From the NCBI RefSeq assembly GCF_013036045.1, contig NZ_WTPX01000021.1:1-48180 (forward strand): 48,180 bases of DNA. Reading direction: 5' to 3'. The notes beneath the pieces are model-generated. The model searched no databases and was not told the DNA's origin. It saw nothing but the letters and a program-made list of their open reading frames with translations. Below are positions 39,043 through 47,700 of the stretch, piece after piece. The position numbers and the translations under genes are program-made. Position 1 is the first letter of the stretch. Each line of letters starts with the position of its first letter. Source of the stretch: Alienimonas chondri (GTDB lineage Bacteria > Planctomycetota > Planctomycetia > Planctomycetales > Planctomycetaceae).

Positions 39043-40406
39043 GCTTCGTCCCCCGTCGCGCCCTGCCGCGTCGCACCTTCCTGCGGGGAGCCGGCGCCGC
39101 CCTGTCGCTGCCGTTGCTCGATGCGATGGTGCCGGCGCTGACCGCCGTCGAACGCACGCCCGCCGCCCCGGCGAAGCTGCGGCGGCTGGGTTACGTCTAC
39201 ATGCCGATGGGCTGCGCCCCGGAGGCGTGGAAGCCCGCCGGGGGACTGACGCCCGGCGGCGATCCGCTGGGCGCCCTGCCCTCGACGCTCGAACCGCTGG
39301 AGGCCGTCAAGGACCGCGTCACGGCGATCGGCAACCTCGAACTTCGCAACGCTTACCCCGGCACACACGCCACCAGCAACGCCGCGTTCCTCTCCGCGGC
39401 GAAGGCCAAGCGGACCGAGTCCGCCGACTATCACCTCGGCACGACGGCGGATCAGATCGCGGCCCGTCAGCTCGGCGTCGACACGCGGTTGCCGTCGTTG
39501 GAGTTGGCGATGGATCTGATGTCGATGGTCGGCCAGTGCGACAACGGCTACGCCTGCGTCTATCAGAACAACCTCGCCTGGTCCTCGCCGACCACCCCGC
39601 TGCCCGCGGAGGCCCACCCGCGGTTGGTGTTTGAAACGCTGTTCGGCGAGGGCGGCACGCCGGCCCAGCGACGGGCCGATCTGTCGAATCGAGCCAGCCT
39701 GCTGGACAGCGTCACCGACGAGTTCGCCCGGCTCTCCCGCACCCTCGGCGCCGCGGATCGCACGCGGGTCAGCGGCTATCTGGAGAGCGTCCGCGAAGTC
39801 GAACGACGCATTCAGCAAGCGGAGGCCGAGACCCGCGACAACCCCCTGCCCGACCTCGATCGCCCCGTCGGCGTGCCCGCGAAGTACGCGGATCACGCCA
39901 AACTGATGTTCGACCTGCAGGCGTTGGCGCTGCGGGGCGACATCACCCGCGTCGTCACCTTCCAACTCGCCCGCGAGACCAGCAATCGGACCTATCCGGA
40001 GGTGGGCGTCGACGATCCGCACCACCCGCTCACCCACCACGGCAACGACCCGGCCAAGGTGGCGAAGGTCGCCAAGATCAACCGCTTCCACGTCGGCCTG
40101 TTCGCGGACTTCCTGAAGACGCTGCGAGACACCCCCGAAGCCGGCGGGAGCCTGCTCGATCATTCGCTGTACCTGTACGGCAGCGGGATGGGGAACCCGA
40201 ACGTCCACGACCACGTCGATCTGCCGATCCTCGTCGCCGGCGGCGCCGCCGGGAACATGCGCGGCGGCCGACACATCCGCTACGCCGAGCCGACGCCGTT
40301 GGCGAACCTGCACCTCACGCTGCTGAACAAGGTGGGCGTGAATCAATCCGCCTTCGCCGACAGCGACGGCGAGGTCGCCGACCTGTTCGATCCGCTGGGG
40401 GTGTGA
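39039..40406 (+). CDS. Tat-exported DUF1552 protein (second copy)
   Basis: This is the partner of the DUF1592-type gene that overlaps it by four bases. The 455-residue product has a Tat signal (LPRRTFLRGAGAALSLPLLDAM), the family start RLGYVYMPMGCAPEAWKPAGG, GTHATSNAAFLSAAKAKR, the conserved CDNGYACVYQNNLAWSSP and C-terminal YGSGMGNPNVHDHVDLPILVAGG. It differs from the first copy at 27912-29258, so the two pairs are old paralogues rather than a recent duplication. It is followed with almost no gap by an ankyrin gene. Confidence 0.94.
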   Translation: MSFVPRRALPRRTFLRGAGAALSLPLLDAMVPALTAVERTPAAPAKLRRLGYVYMPMGCAPEAWKPAGGLTPGGDPLGALPSTLEPLEAVKDRVTAIGNLELRNAYPGTHATSNAAFLSAAKAKRTESADYHLGTTADQIAARQLGVDTRLPSLELAMDLMSMVGQCDNGYACVYQNNLAWSSPTTPLPAEAHPRLVFETLFGEGGTPAQRRADLSNRASLLDSVTDEFARLSRTLGAADRTRVSGYLESVREVERRIQQAEAETRDNPLPDLDRPVGVPAKYADHAKLMFDLQALALRGDITRVVTFQLARETSNRTYPEVGVDDPHHPLTHHGNDPAKVAKVAKINRFHVGLFADFLKTLRDTPEAGGSLLDHSLYLYGSGMGNPNVHDHVDLPILVAGGAAGNMRGGRHIRYAEPTPLANLHLTLLNKVGVNQSAFADSDGEVADLFDPLGV

Positions 40407-40408
40407 CG

Positions 40409-41833
40409 ATGAGCGCCGCGTTCCTCTCCGCCCTGCTGTTCGCCGCGGCCCCGCCGGCCGACGCGCCGCTCGCCGACGCCGTCGAAACCCGCGACGCCGC
40501 GGCCATCGATCGGCTGCTGGACCGGGAAGAACCGGGGGTGAACCTCGCCCAACCGGACGGCATGACGGCCCTGCACTGGGCCGTGCGACGCGGAGAGGAT
40601 TCGATCGTCGCTCGGCTGATCAACGCCGGGGCAGACGCCACCGCGGAAACGCACTACGGAGTCACGCCGCTCGCGTTGGCCTGTGAACTAGGTGATGCGG
40701 GGATCGTGCGGCGACTGTTGGACGCCGGGGCCGATGCGAACGCCCGATTCCCGGACGGGTCGACGCCGCTGCTGAGCGCCGCCCGCACCGGTCGCCCCGC
40801 GGCTCTCAAAGCTCTCTTGGAGGCCGGGTCGAAGCCGAACGCCGCCGATCCCCGCGGTCAGACCGCGTTGATGTGGGCCGCGGCCGCGGGGCATGCGACG
40901 GCGATCGACGTGCTCGTCGCCGCGGACGCCAACGTGAACGCGACGCTGCCCTCCGGCTTCACCCCGTTCCTGTTCGCCGTGCGGGAGGGCGAGGTCGCCG
41001 CCGCCCGCCGGTTGCTCGCCGCGGGGGTCGACGTGAACGCCCCCGCGGAGGTGCGAAAGGGCGCCCGCAATGGACTCCGCAACGGCACGCCCCCGCTGGC
41101 GCTCGCCGTCGAAAACGGGCACTTCGAATTGGCCGCCGCCCTGCTGAACGCCGGCGCCGCCCCGGACGATCTCCGCTCCGGCTTCGCGGCGTTGCACGCG
41201 ATCAGCTGGGTGCGCAAGCCGATGCGCGGCGACGGCGACCCGGCGCCGACCGGCTCCGGTTCGCTAACGAGCCTGGAATTTGTGCGCGTGCTGATCGACG
41301 CCGGCGCCGACGTGAATCTGCGGTTGAAGGGGTCCCCGCCCGGCCATCCGGGGCTGAACAAGAAGGGAGCGACGGCGTTCCTCCTCGCCTGCGAATCGTG
41401 CGACGTGCCGCTGATGACGGCGCTGCTGGACGCCGGAGCTGACGAAACGCTGACGAACGCCGACGGGACGACGGCGCTGCTGGCCGCCGCGGGCGTCGGG
41501 GCGCTCGGCAGCGGCGACGAACCGGCCGCGACGGAGGCCGAAGCCGTGGAGGCAGTGCGTTGGTTGCTCGACCGCGGGGCGAAGATCGACCTGGTCGATG
41601 ACCGCGGTGAAACGGCGATGCACGGCGCCGCCTACAAGAACCGTCCGGACGTGGTCCGATTGTTGGCCGAGCACGGTGCCGACCCGGCGGTCTGGAACGT
41701 CGAAAACCGGTCGGGCTGGACGCCGCTGGAGATCGCCTCCGGCCAGCGTCGCGGCAACTTTCGCCCCTCCCCGGAAACGATCGCCGCGATTCAAGCCGTT
41801 CTCGCCCGCCCGTTCACGGTTCGCTCCGACTGA
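40409..41833 (+). CDS. Secreted ankyrin-repeat protein
   Basis: The 474-residue product starts with a signal peptide (AAFLSALLFAAAPPADA) and then consists almost entirely of ankyrin repeats, about ten, recognised by DG.TALHWAV, GVTPLALACELGD, GSTPLLSAARTGR, GQTALMWAAAAGHA, GFTPFLFAVREGE and GETAMHGAAYKNRPDVVRLLAEHGADP. One repeat is interrupted by a Gly/Pro-rich loop near 275-320. The ATG lies two bases past the DUF1552 stop; an overlapping GTG at 40403 is also possible. DUF1592-DUF1552-ankyrin neighbourhoods suggest that it acts as a scaffold for the exported pair. Confidence 0.92.
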   Translation: MSAAFLSALLFAAAPPADAPLADAVETRDAAAIDRLLDREEPGVNLAQPDGMTALHWAVRRGEDSIVARLINAGADATAETHYGVTPLALACELGDAGIVRRLLDAGADANARFPDGSTPLLSAARTGRPAALKALLEAGSKPNAADPRGQTALMWAAAAGHATAIDVLVAADANVNATLPSGFTPFLFAVREGEVAAARRLLAAGVDVNAPAEVRKGARNGLRNGTPPLALAVENGHFELAAALLNAGAAPDDLRSGFAALHAISWVRKPMRGDGDPAPTGSGSLTSLEFVRVLIDAGADVNLRLKGSPPGHPGLNKKGATAFLLACESCDVPLMTALLDAGADETLTNADGTTALLAAAGVGALGSGDEPAATEAEAVEAVRWLLDRGAKIDLVDDRGETAMHGAAYKNRPDVVRLLAEHGADPAVWNVENRSGWTPLEIASGQRRGNFRPSPETIAAIQAVLARPFTVRSD

Positions 41834-42210
41834 AGCGATCGAATCCATTTTCTTCAGGCGGCCCGAGACGGACTGAACGGCGATCAACCCGGGCGCTGAC
41901 GGGGGCACGGCCGACGTTGAAGACGGAGAGCGCTCCTCCGGAGCAAGGAGCCAGTCCGGGGTCGTTGGCAATACCCCCCGATTGAGAGGGGAGGAACCGT
42001 AGTCGAAACGACGGCGCGGTGACGCGGGTCTGACGACGGCGAACGCCGTCCGAGCACGACGTTTGCCTACTTTGCAGGCGAATTGTTCGTGCATTGGGTT
42101 CGGCACGGCCGCTGCATTCCTATCACGGGCGGTTTCCCCCGATCCGCCTTCCCGACCCGCGTCGAACTGCTACCGTACCCCGGTATCGACCGCTCCCTCG
42201 TGAGCTGACC
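41834..42210. other. Intergenic region upstream of metal-export operon
   Basis: This 377-bp stretch separates the ankyrin gene from the His-rich gene. It contains small GC inverted repeats (for example GCTCC/GGAGC near 41930), an AT-richer patch around 42060-42090 and a short palindrome TACCG-N5-CGGTA at 42171-42185. I see no gene, tRNA or known RNA in it. It presumably holds the operon promoter. Confidence 0.5.
42171..42185. promoter_or_regulatory. Candidate operator of the metal-export operon
   Basis: TACCG, five bases, CGGTA: a perfect palindrome 25 bp upstream of the first gene of the operon. Metal-responsive regulators often bind short palindromes here, but no regulator gene is in the window and the match to any known operator is weak. 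Confidence 0.25.
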
Positions 42211-42624
42211 GTGTTCCGCTTCGTCACCCCGCTGGCCACGCTCGCCGCCGTGCTGACGCACGCCGTGCTGGGGTGCTGCGTGCATCACGCCCATGCGGGC
42301 GAGGCGCTGGGACATGGGAACGGCGTCGTGGAAACGCACGCCCATCACGGCGATGAGCCGCACGACGGCAACCACGACGATCACGGGCACGAACGTCACG
42401 GGCAGGACGACGGCGGCGGGTGCCACGAGTCCGACTGTTCCTGGCTGACGGCGCCGTTTACGGCTCCGCCGATCCTTAATGCGGGCGGTTTCTCGGCCCT
42501 GCTCGACGCGCTGCGGACGAGCGACGTTCGGGCGGATCGCGTCGCTGCGTGGGATCGCGGGGATCGATCGGGGTTTCGAAGCGGTCCGGGCGACCGCCTG
42601 CGCACGCGGGTCTTCCTGCTGTAG
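42211..42624 (+). CDS. Small exported His-rich metal-associated protein
   Basis: From the GTG at 42211 the product has 137 residues: a signal peptide (FVTPLATLAAVLTHAVLG) with a Cys-Cys-His-His just after it, and then a His/Asp/Gly-rich stretch (HAHHGDEP, HDDHGHERHG) followed by Cys-containing ESDCSW and a basic tail. It has no known domain. Its position before the adaptor and pump genes, and the dense His clusters, suggest binding of copper, zinc or another metal outside the cytoplasmic membrane. An earlier ATG at 42094 would add a Pro/Arg-rich leader before the signal peptide, which is unlikely. Confidence 0.75.
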   Translation: MFRFVTPLATLAAVLTHAVLGCCVHHAHAGEALGHGNGVVETHAHHGDEPHDGNHDDHGHERHGQDDGGGCHESDCSWLTAPFTAPPILNAGGFSALLDALRTSDVRADRVAAWDRGDRSGFRSGPGDRLRTRVFLL

Positions 42625-42797
42625 CGCGTCTCTGCGCCGACCGTGACGTCGGCGGCGCCTCCCGGAACTGACGGTCTGAATCCTCATCCGTGACGGATGC
42701 GGAATCGCCCGCGTCGCCCGGTCTCTTTCTGCCCCCGGTCCCGCCGTTCGGCGCGGCCTGCGCAGTCGCTTCTTCAACCTTCTCCCTCGGTGCTGCC

Positions 42798-44303
42798 ATG
42801 CGCCTCGGCAAACGAAACGTCTCGGTTCTCAATCTCTCGCCAACGTGGCTGTCGATCGCGGCCGTCCCGGCCGTCGCGTTGGCTCTGTGGCTCTCCGCGG
42901 ACTGGTGGGGGCCGCCCGTCTCCGCGATGGTCTTCGGAACGCCCCCCGGCGAGACGACGGCTGAGGAGGCCCACGACGACCACGGGGCCGGCGCCGGGGC
43001 GAACGAAGAGATTCGTCTGTCCGAGCAGGCCCGCGGGACGATCGGGGTGCGGACCGCGGAAGTCGCGCTCACCGATTTCGACCGCACGATCACGGTGCCC
43101 GGCGTCGTCGCGGAGCGGCCGGGCCGCACGTCGCTTCAGGTCTCCGCCCCGATGACCGGCGTGGTGACGGACGTCTTCGCCACGGAGGGGCAGGCGGTTC
43201 GTCCCGGCGAGACGCTGTTCGTCATGCGGCTGACGCACGAGGACGTGGTGAACGCCCAGACGGAGTACCTCAAAACGCTCGAATCGCTCGATGTCGAGGA
43301 CCGCGAGATCGGCCGCTTGCAGACCGTCTCCCGCGGGGTGGTCGCGGGGAAGGTCGTGCTCGAACGACAGTACGAGAAGCAGAAACTGGAAGGGCTGCTG
43401 AAGGCCCAGCGCCAAAGCCTGCTGCTGCATGGGTTGGAAGAGGCGCAGGTGGACCGGATCGCCACGGACCGGAGCCTCGTGCGAGAGATTCGGGTCGTCG
43501 TCCCCGAGCCGCACGATCCAACCGCCGCGGGACATGACGAGCGCCATGATCCGACCGTTCGGGAGGCGGTTCGCGGCCTGCGGGCACAGGCGATCAGCTA
43601 TCAGCCGAGCGCGTCGGAATCACAGCCGCCGCTGACGCTCGAACGGCTGACCGCCCATGCGGGCGATGCGGTCCAGGCCAACGCGCCGCTGGCGGAGTTA
43701 AGCGACCTGTCCCTGCTGTACATCGAGGGCCGCGCCTTCGAGCGGGACGCCGCGTTCGTCGCCGCCGCGGCCCGCGACAACCGGCAGGTCGCCGCGCTCC
43801 CCACGGACGAACTCTCCTCCGGTCCGGGCAGAACGAGCGCCGATCCGGTGACGGGGTTGGAGATCGCCCACGTCGCCAATCGCGTCGCGGCCGAGAGCCG
43901 CGCCCTGCCCTTCTACGTCCTGCTGCCGAACGAGATCGTCCGCGACTCCCGGAGCGTTCCAGGCGGGAACGGCGGCGCGCGCTTCCTGACTTGGAAATAC
44001 AAGCCCGGCCAGCGGATGCGGCTGCGGGTGCCGGTCGAAACGTTCCGCGACGTGATCGTGCTGCCGGTGGCGGCCGTCGCGGAGGCGGGGGCGGAGCGGT
44101 TCGTATTCGTCGAGAACGGTTCGACCTTCGAGCGTCGGCCGGTGCGGGTGGAGTTTCGCGACGGCGGTTCGGTCGTGATCGCCGACGACGGCTCGCTGCT
44201 GCCAGGCGAGAGCGTCGCCGTCACCGCCGCTCACCAGTTGCAGATGGCGCTGATGAACGCCGCCGGCGGCGCCCCGGACCCCCACGCCGGCCACAGCCAC
44301 TGA
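42798..44303 (+). CDS. RND efflux periplasmic adaptor (CusB/CzcB type)
   Basis: This is the membrane-fusion protein linking the inner-membrane pump to an outer-membrane channel. The product of about 501 residues has an N-terminal membrane anchor (WLSIAAVPAVALALWLSADWW), a short His/Asp-rich linker, the barrel-sandwich/lipoyl halves (VSAPMTGVVTDVFATEGQAVRPGETLF and ERLTAHAGDAVQANAPLAELS) split by a coiled-coil hairpin (about 135-240, AQTEYLKTLESLDV onwards), a beta-barrel and a C-terminal domain ending in HAGHSH. The ATG at 42798 fits the membrane anchor; a GTG at 42690 is less likely. The pump gene follows after an inserted antisense gene. No outer-membrane channel gene is seen in the window. 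Confidence 0.92.
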   Translation: MRLGKRNVSVLNLSPTWLSIAAVPAVALALWLSADWWGPPVSAMVFGTPPGETTAEEAHDDHGAGAGANEEIRLSEQARGTIGVRTAEVALTDFDRTITVPGVVAERPGRTSLQVSAPMTGVVTDVFATEGQAVRPGETLFVMRLTHEDVVNAQTEYLKTLESLDVEDREIGRLQTVSRGVVAGKVVLERQYEKQKLEGLLKAQRQSLLLHGLEEAQVDRIATDRSLVREIRVVVPEPHDPTAAGHDERHDPTVREAVRGLRAQAISYQPSASESQPPLTLERLTAHAGDAVQANAPLAELSDLSLLYIEGRAFERDAAFVAAAARDNRQVAALPTDELSSGPGRTSADPVTGLEIAHVANRVAAESRALPFYVLLPNEIVRDSRSVPGGNGGARFLTWKYKPGQRMRLRVPVETFRDVIVLPVAAVAEAGAERFVFVENGSTFERRPVRVEFRDGGSVVIADDGSLLPGESVAVTAAHQLQMALMNAAGGAPDPHAGHSH

Positions 44304-44308
44304 AAGGG

Positions 44309-44336
44309 GTTGAAGGTCGAAGGTGGAGAGTTGAAA
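44309..44336 (+). repeat. Left heptamer array of the four-helix-bundle cassette
   Basis: Four consecutive 7-bp units fitting GTYGARN or one base off (first GTTGAAG, last GTTGAAA). The array starts five bases after the adaptor stop codon. The same unit occurs in the opposite orientation at 44748-44782, so the two arrays form an imperfect inverted repeat around an antisense gene. Confidence 0.8.
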
Positions 44337-44356
44337 GGCAGACCGCCGTTTCTCGT

Positions 44357-44713
44357 TCACGAAGCGCTCAATGACCGCCGCAGTCCGCTCAGCATTCGAG
44401 CCAGCTCCTCCGCTTCGGCATAGAGCGACTCGAAGCGTTCCTCAGTCAGAAAGCCTCGCCGGCGGGCGATGTGCAGTTGGGACGCCACCTCCATCAGCGA
44501 CCCGTACGCGATCCCAATGAAACGGATGAAGTCTTTGCTCGATCCCCGCCCGCTGCCCTCAGCGATGTTCGACGAGACGGAGACCGACGCCCGTCGCATT
44601 TGGTTCGTGAGTCCGAACCGCTCGTCCGCCGGAAAACCCGCCGTCGCGTCATAGACGGCGTCCGCCCAGTCCACCGCTTTTCGCCAGACCGTCAGCTTCT
44701 CGAATCCGAACAC
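44357..44713 (-). CDS. S23/IVP-type four-helix-bundle protein
   Basis: The 118-residue product belongs to the 23S rRNA-intervening-sequence / S23 four-helix-bundle family: FEKLTVWRKAVDWADAVYDATAGFP, then the conserved LTNQMRRASVSVSSNIAEGSGR, FIRFIGIAYGSLMEVASQL and a final helix. It has no catalytic residues; such proteins form pentamers and are thought to bind nucleic acid. The start is a GTG at 44713, supported by GGAG on the minus strand six bases upstream. It lies antisense between the RND adaptor and pump genes and is framed by inverted 7-bp repeat arrays, so it looks like an inserted cassette; it also has lower GC than its neighbours by eye. Confidence 0.92.
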   Translation of the reverse strand: MFGFEKLTVWRKAVDWADAVYDATAGFPADERFGLTNQMRRASVSVSSNIAEGSGRGSSKDFIRFIGIAYGSLMEVASQLHIARRRGFLTEERFESLYAEAEELARMLSGLRRSLSAS

Positions 44714-44719
44714 GGCACG

Positions 44720-44723
44720 CTCC
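44720..44723 (-). promoter_or_regulatory. Ribosome binding site of the four-helix-bundle gene
   Basis: GGAG on the minus strand, six bases before the GTG start. It supports GTG 44713 as the translation start. Confidence 0.5.
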
Positions 44724-44747
44724 GGTTTGAGGCGGAAAAGCCGGCAC

Positions 44748-44782
44748 TCTCAACTTCCGACCATCGACTCTCAACTCTCAAC
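44748..44782 (-). repeat. Right heptamer array of the four-helix-bundle cassette
   Basis: Five consecutive 7-bp units (plus strand TCTCAAC three times with two variants between, that is GTTGAGA on the minus strand). This array is inverted relative to the one at 44309-44336. It ends five bases before the ATG of the pump gene and therefore occupies the position of its ribosome binding site. Confidence 0.85.
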
Positions 44783-44787
44783 ACCCC

Positions 44788-47700
44788 ATGCTCAATGCCG
44801 TCATCCGCTTCGCCCTGCACAATCGCCTGCTGATTCTGGCGGGGGCGTTGCTGGCGTTGGGTCTCGGCGGGTGGCGGACCGCCGGTCTCACGATCGACGT
44901 CTTCCCCGACCTGAACAGGCCGCGGGTCGTCGTGATCACCGAGGCCCCCGGCATGGCGCCGGAGGAGGTGGAGACGCTCATCACCTTCCCGCTGGAGACC
45001 GTGCTGAACGGGGCGACCGGCGTGGAGGCGGTGCGAAGCAGCAGCGGCGTGGGCATCAGCGTCGTCTACGCGGAGTTCGCCTACGGAACCGATATCTACA
45101 CCGACCGACAGATCGTCGGCGAGCGGCTGCAACTCGCCGCGGAGCGGATGCCGGAGGGCATTCGACCGTCGCTGGCCCCGATCAGTTCGATCATGGGGCA
45201 GGTCTTAATGCTGGGGATGTGGAGCGAGGACGGCAGCACCGGCCCGCTGGAATTGCGGACCATCGCCGACTGGACGATTCGCCAGCGCCTATTGACGATC
45301 CCCGGCGTGAGCCAGGTGTTCACGATGGGCGGCGGACGGAAGCAGTTTCAGGTCCTCGTCGATCCGGACGCCCTGCGGGCCTACGGCCTGACGTTGGAGG
45401 ACGTGAAGCAGGCCGTCTCCGAGAGCAATCTCAACGCGACCGGGGGCTATCTGGACGAGCGCGGGCCGACCGAGCTGCTGGTCCGTGGGCTGGGCCGGGC
45501 GAAGTCCGCGGAGGATCTCGCCGGCGTCGCCGTGACGATCCGCGACGGACGCCCGGTCACGCTGGCGGATCTCGCCCGCGTGGTCGAAGCGCCGCAGGTC
45601 AAACGGGGCGACGCGGCGGCTCGGGTGAAAACCGAGGACGGCGAGAGCGGCGGGCCGGCCGTGGTTCTCACCATCGCCAAGCAGCCCGGCGCCGACACCC
45701 GGGCCGTCACCGACGCCGTCAACGCGGCCCTCGCCGACCTCGCTCCAGGCCTGCCGGACGACGTGCGGGTCCGCACGACCTACTCGCAGCGGAGCTTTAT
45801 CGATCGCAGCATCGAGAACGTCGTGGAAGCCCTCGCCGACGGCGGGGTGCTGGTCGTCGTGATCCTGTTCGCCTTCCTGCTGAACTTCCGCACGACGTTC
45901 ATCACCCTGACGGCGATCCCGCTGTCGATCGTGGTCACGGCGCTGGTCTTCGCGGCGTTCGGGCTGGGCATCAACACGATGACGCTCGGCGGCCTCGCCG
46001 TGGCGATCGGCGAGCTGGTCGACGACGCGATCGTCGACGTGGAAAACATTTTTCGCAGGCTCCGAGAGAACAAGCAGCGACCGGCCGCCGAGCGACTGCA
46101 CCCCCTGATCGTGACGTTCCGGGCCAGCACGGAGATCCGCAGCTCGATCGTGTTCGGGACGGCGATCGTGGTGCTGGTGTTCCTGCCGCTGTTCGCCCTC
46201 GGGGGGATGGAAGGACGGCTGTTCGCTCCGCTGGGCGCCGCGTACGTCGTGTCGATCCTGGCGTCGCTGGCGGTCTCGTTGACGGTCACGCCGGCGCTCT
46301 GCTCGCTGCTGCTGGTCGGCAACCGCGGTTGGCACGTCGTCTCCCCGCTGCTGGGGCTGGGGATGAGCGCGGCGACCTTCTACTGGATCGCCCCCCGAGC
46401 CGCGGAGATTGTTCACTGGGACGCCCTGCACCCCACGCACCCGCTGTGGTGGACGCTGGCCCTCGCCCCGGCGTTCTGGATCGCTGTGGAGGCGCTGGAC
46501 CGCTTCACCTCCGGCGGCGAAGAAGAAGGGCTGTTCCTGCGAGGGTTGCAGTGGGCGGCGGGCGGGCTGATCCGCGGGGCGACGCTGTTCGCCTGGCCCG
46601 TGCTGCTCATCACGGCGATCGCGGTCGCGGCGGCGGGGGCGAGGTTGTCCACGCTGGACCGGGACTTCCTCCCGCCCTTCAACGAGGGCGCCGTGCAGGC
46701 GAACGTGATTCTCGCCCCGGGCACGTCGCTGGAAACGAGCGACGAGATCGGCGCGATGGTCGAACGGCGTTTGATGCAGATCGACGCCGTCACCGCGATG
46801 GTCCGCCGCACCGGCCGGGCCGAACTCGACGAGCACGCCGAGGGGGTAAACGTCTCCGAAATCGTCTTGGACATCGATCCGAACGCCCCGCAATCCCGCG
46901 AGGAAACGCTGGAGGAGATCCGCGAGGCGCTCGCCGACGTGCCCGGCGTCGTGGCGTCCGTCGAACAGCCGATTTCGCACCTGATCTCGCACATGCTCAG
47001 CGGGGTGAAGGCGGACGTGGGCATCAAGCTGTACGGCGACGATCTGGACGTGCTCCGTCGGGAAGCTCAGCGGATGAAGGTCGCCGTCGCGGACGTGCCC
47101 GGCCTGACGGACCTGATCGTCGAACCGCAGGTGGTCATTCCCCAGCTGCGAATTGAGGTGGACCGCGACGCCCTCGCCGCGAACGGCCTGCGACCGGCCG
47201 AGGTGATGCGCTACGTCGGCACCGCCATGAACGGCGAGGTGGTCTCCGAGGTGCTGGACGGTCAGCGCACCTTCGATCTGCTGGTGCGGCTGGACGAGCC
47301 GTTCCGCGAAGACCTGGACGCCCTCCGTCGTCTCGCCCTGACCACGCCGGAGGGCGGACAGATCCCGCTGTCGTCGGTGGCGCAGGTCTACGAGGGCGGC
47401 GGTCCAAACACAATCAACCGGGAGAACGTCCGCCGTCGCATCGTCTTGCAGGCGAACGTGACCGACCGCGGCGTGGTGGAGGTCGTCGCGGACGTGAAGG
47501 CCCGTCTCGCCCAGCTCGATCTGCCGCCGGGGTACTACATCGAGTACGGCGGCCAATTCGAGAGCCAGCAGAGCGCGACCCGCGTGTTGGGCGCCCTGAC
47601 GGCGGTGTCGGTGCTGGGGGTGTTCCTCGTGCTCTATACGCTGTTCGGATCGGCGAACTTCGCCTTACAGGTGATGGCCGCGCTGCCCACCGCGTTCGTC

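Noticed and set aside
44357-44713. A diversity-generating retroelement (the four-helix-bundle protein as Avd)
   Set aside because: No reverse transcriptase gene and no template/variable repeat pair are present nearby; the sequence fits the general S23/IVP group.
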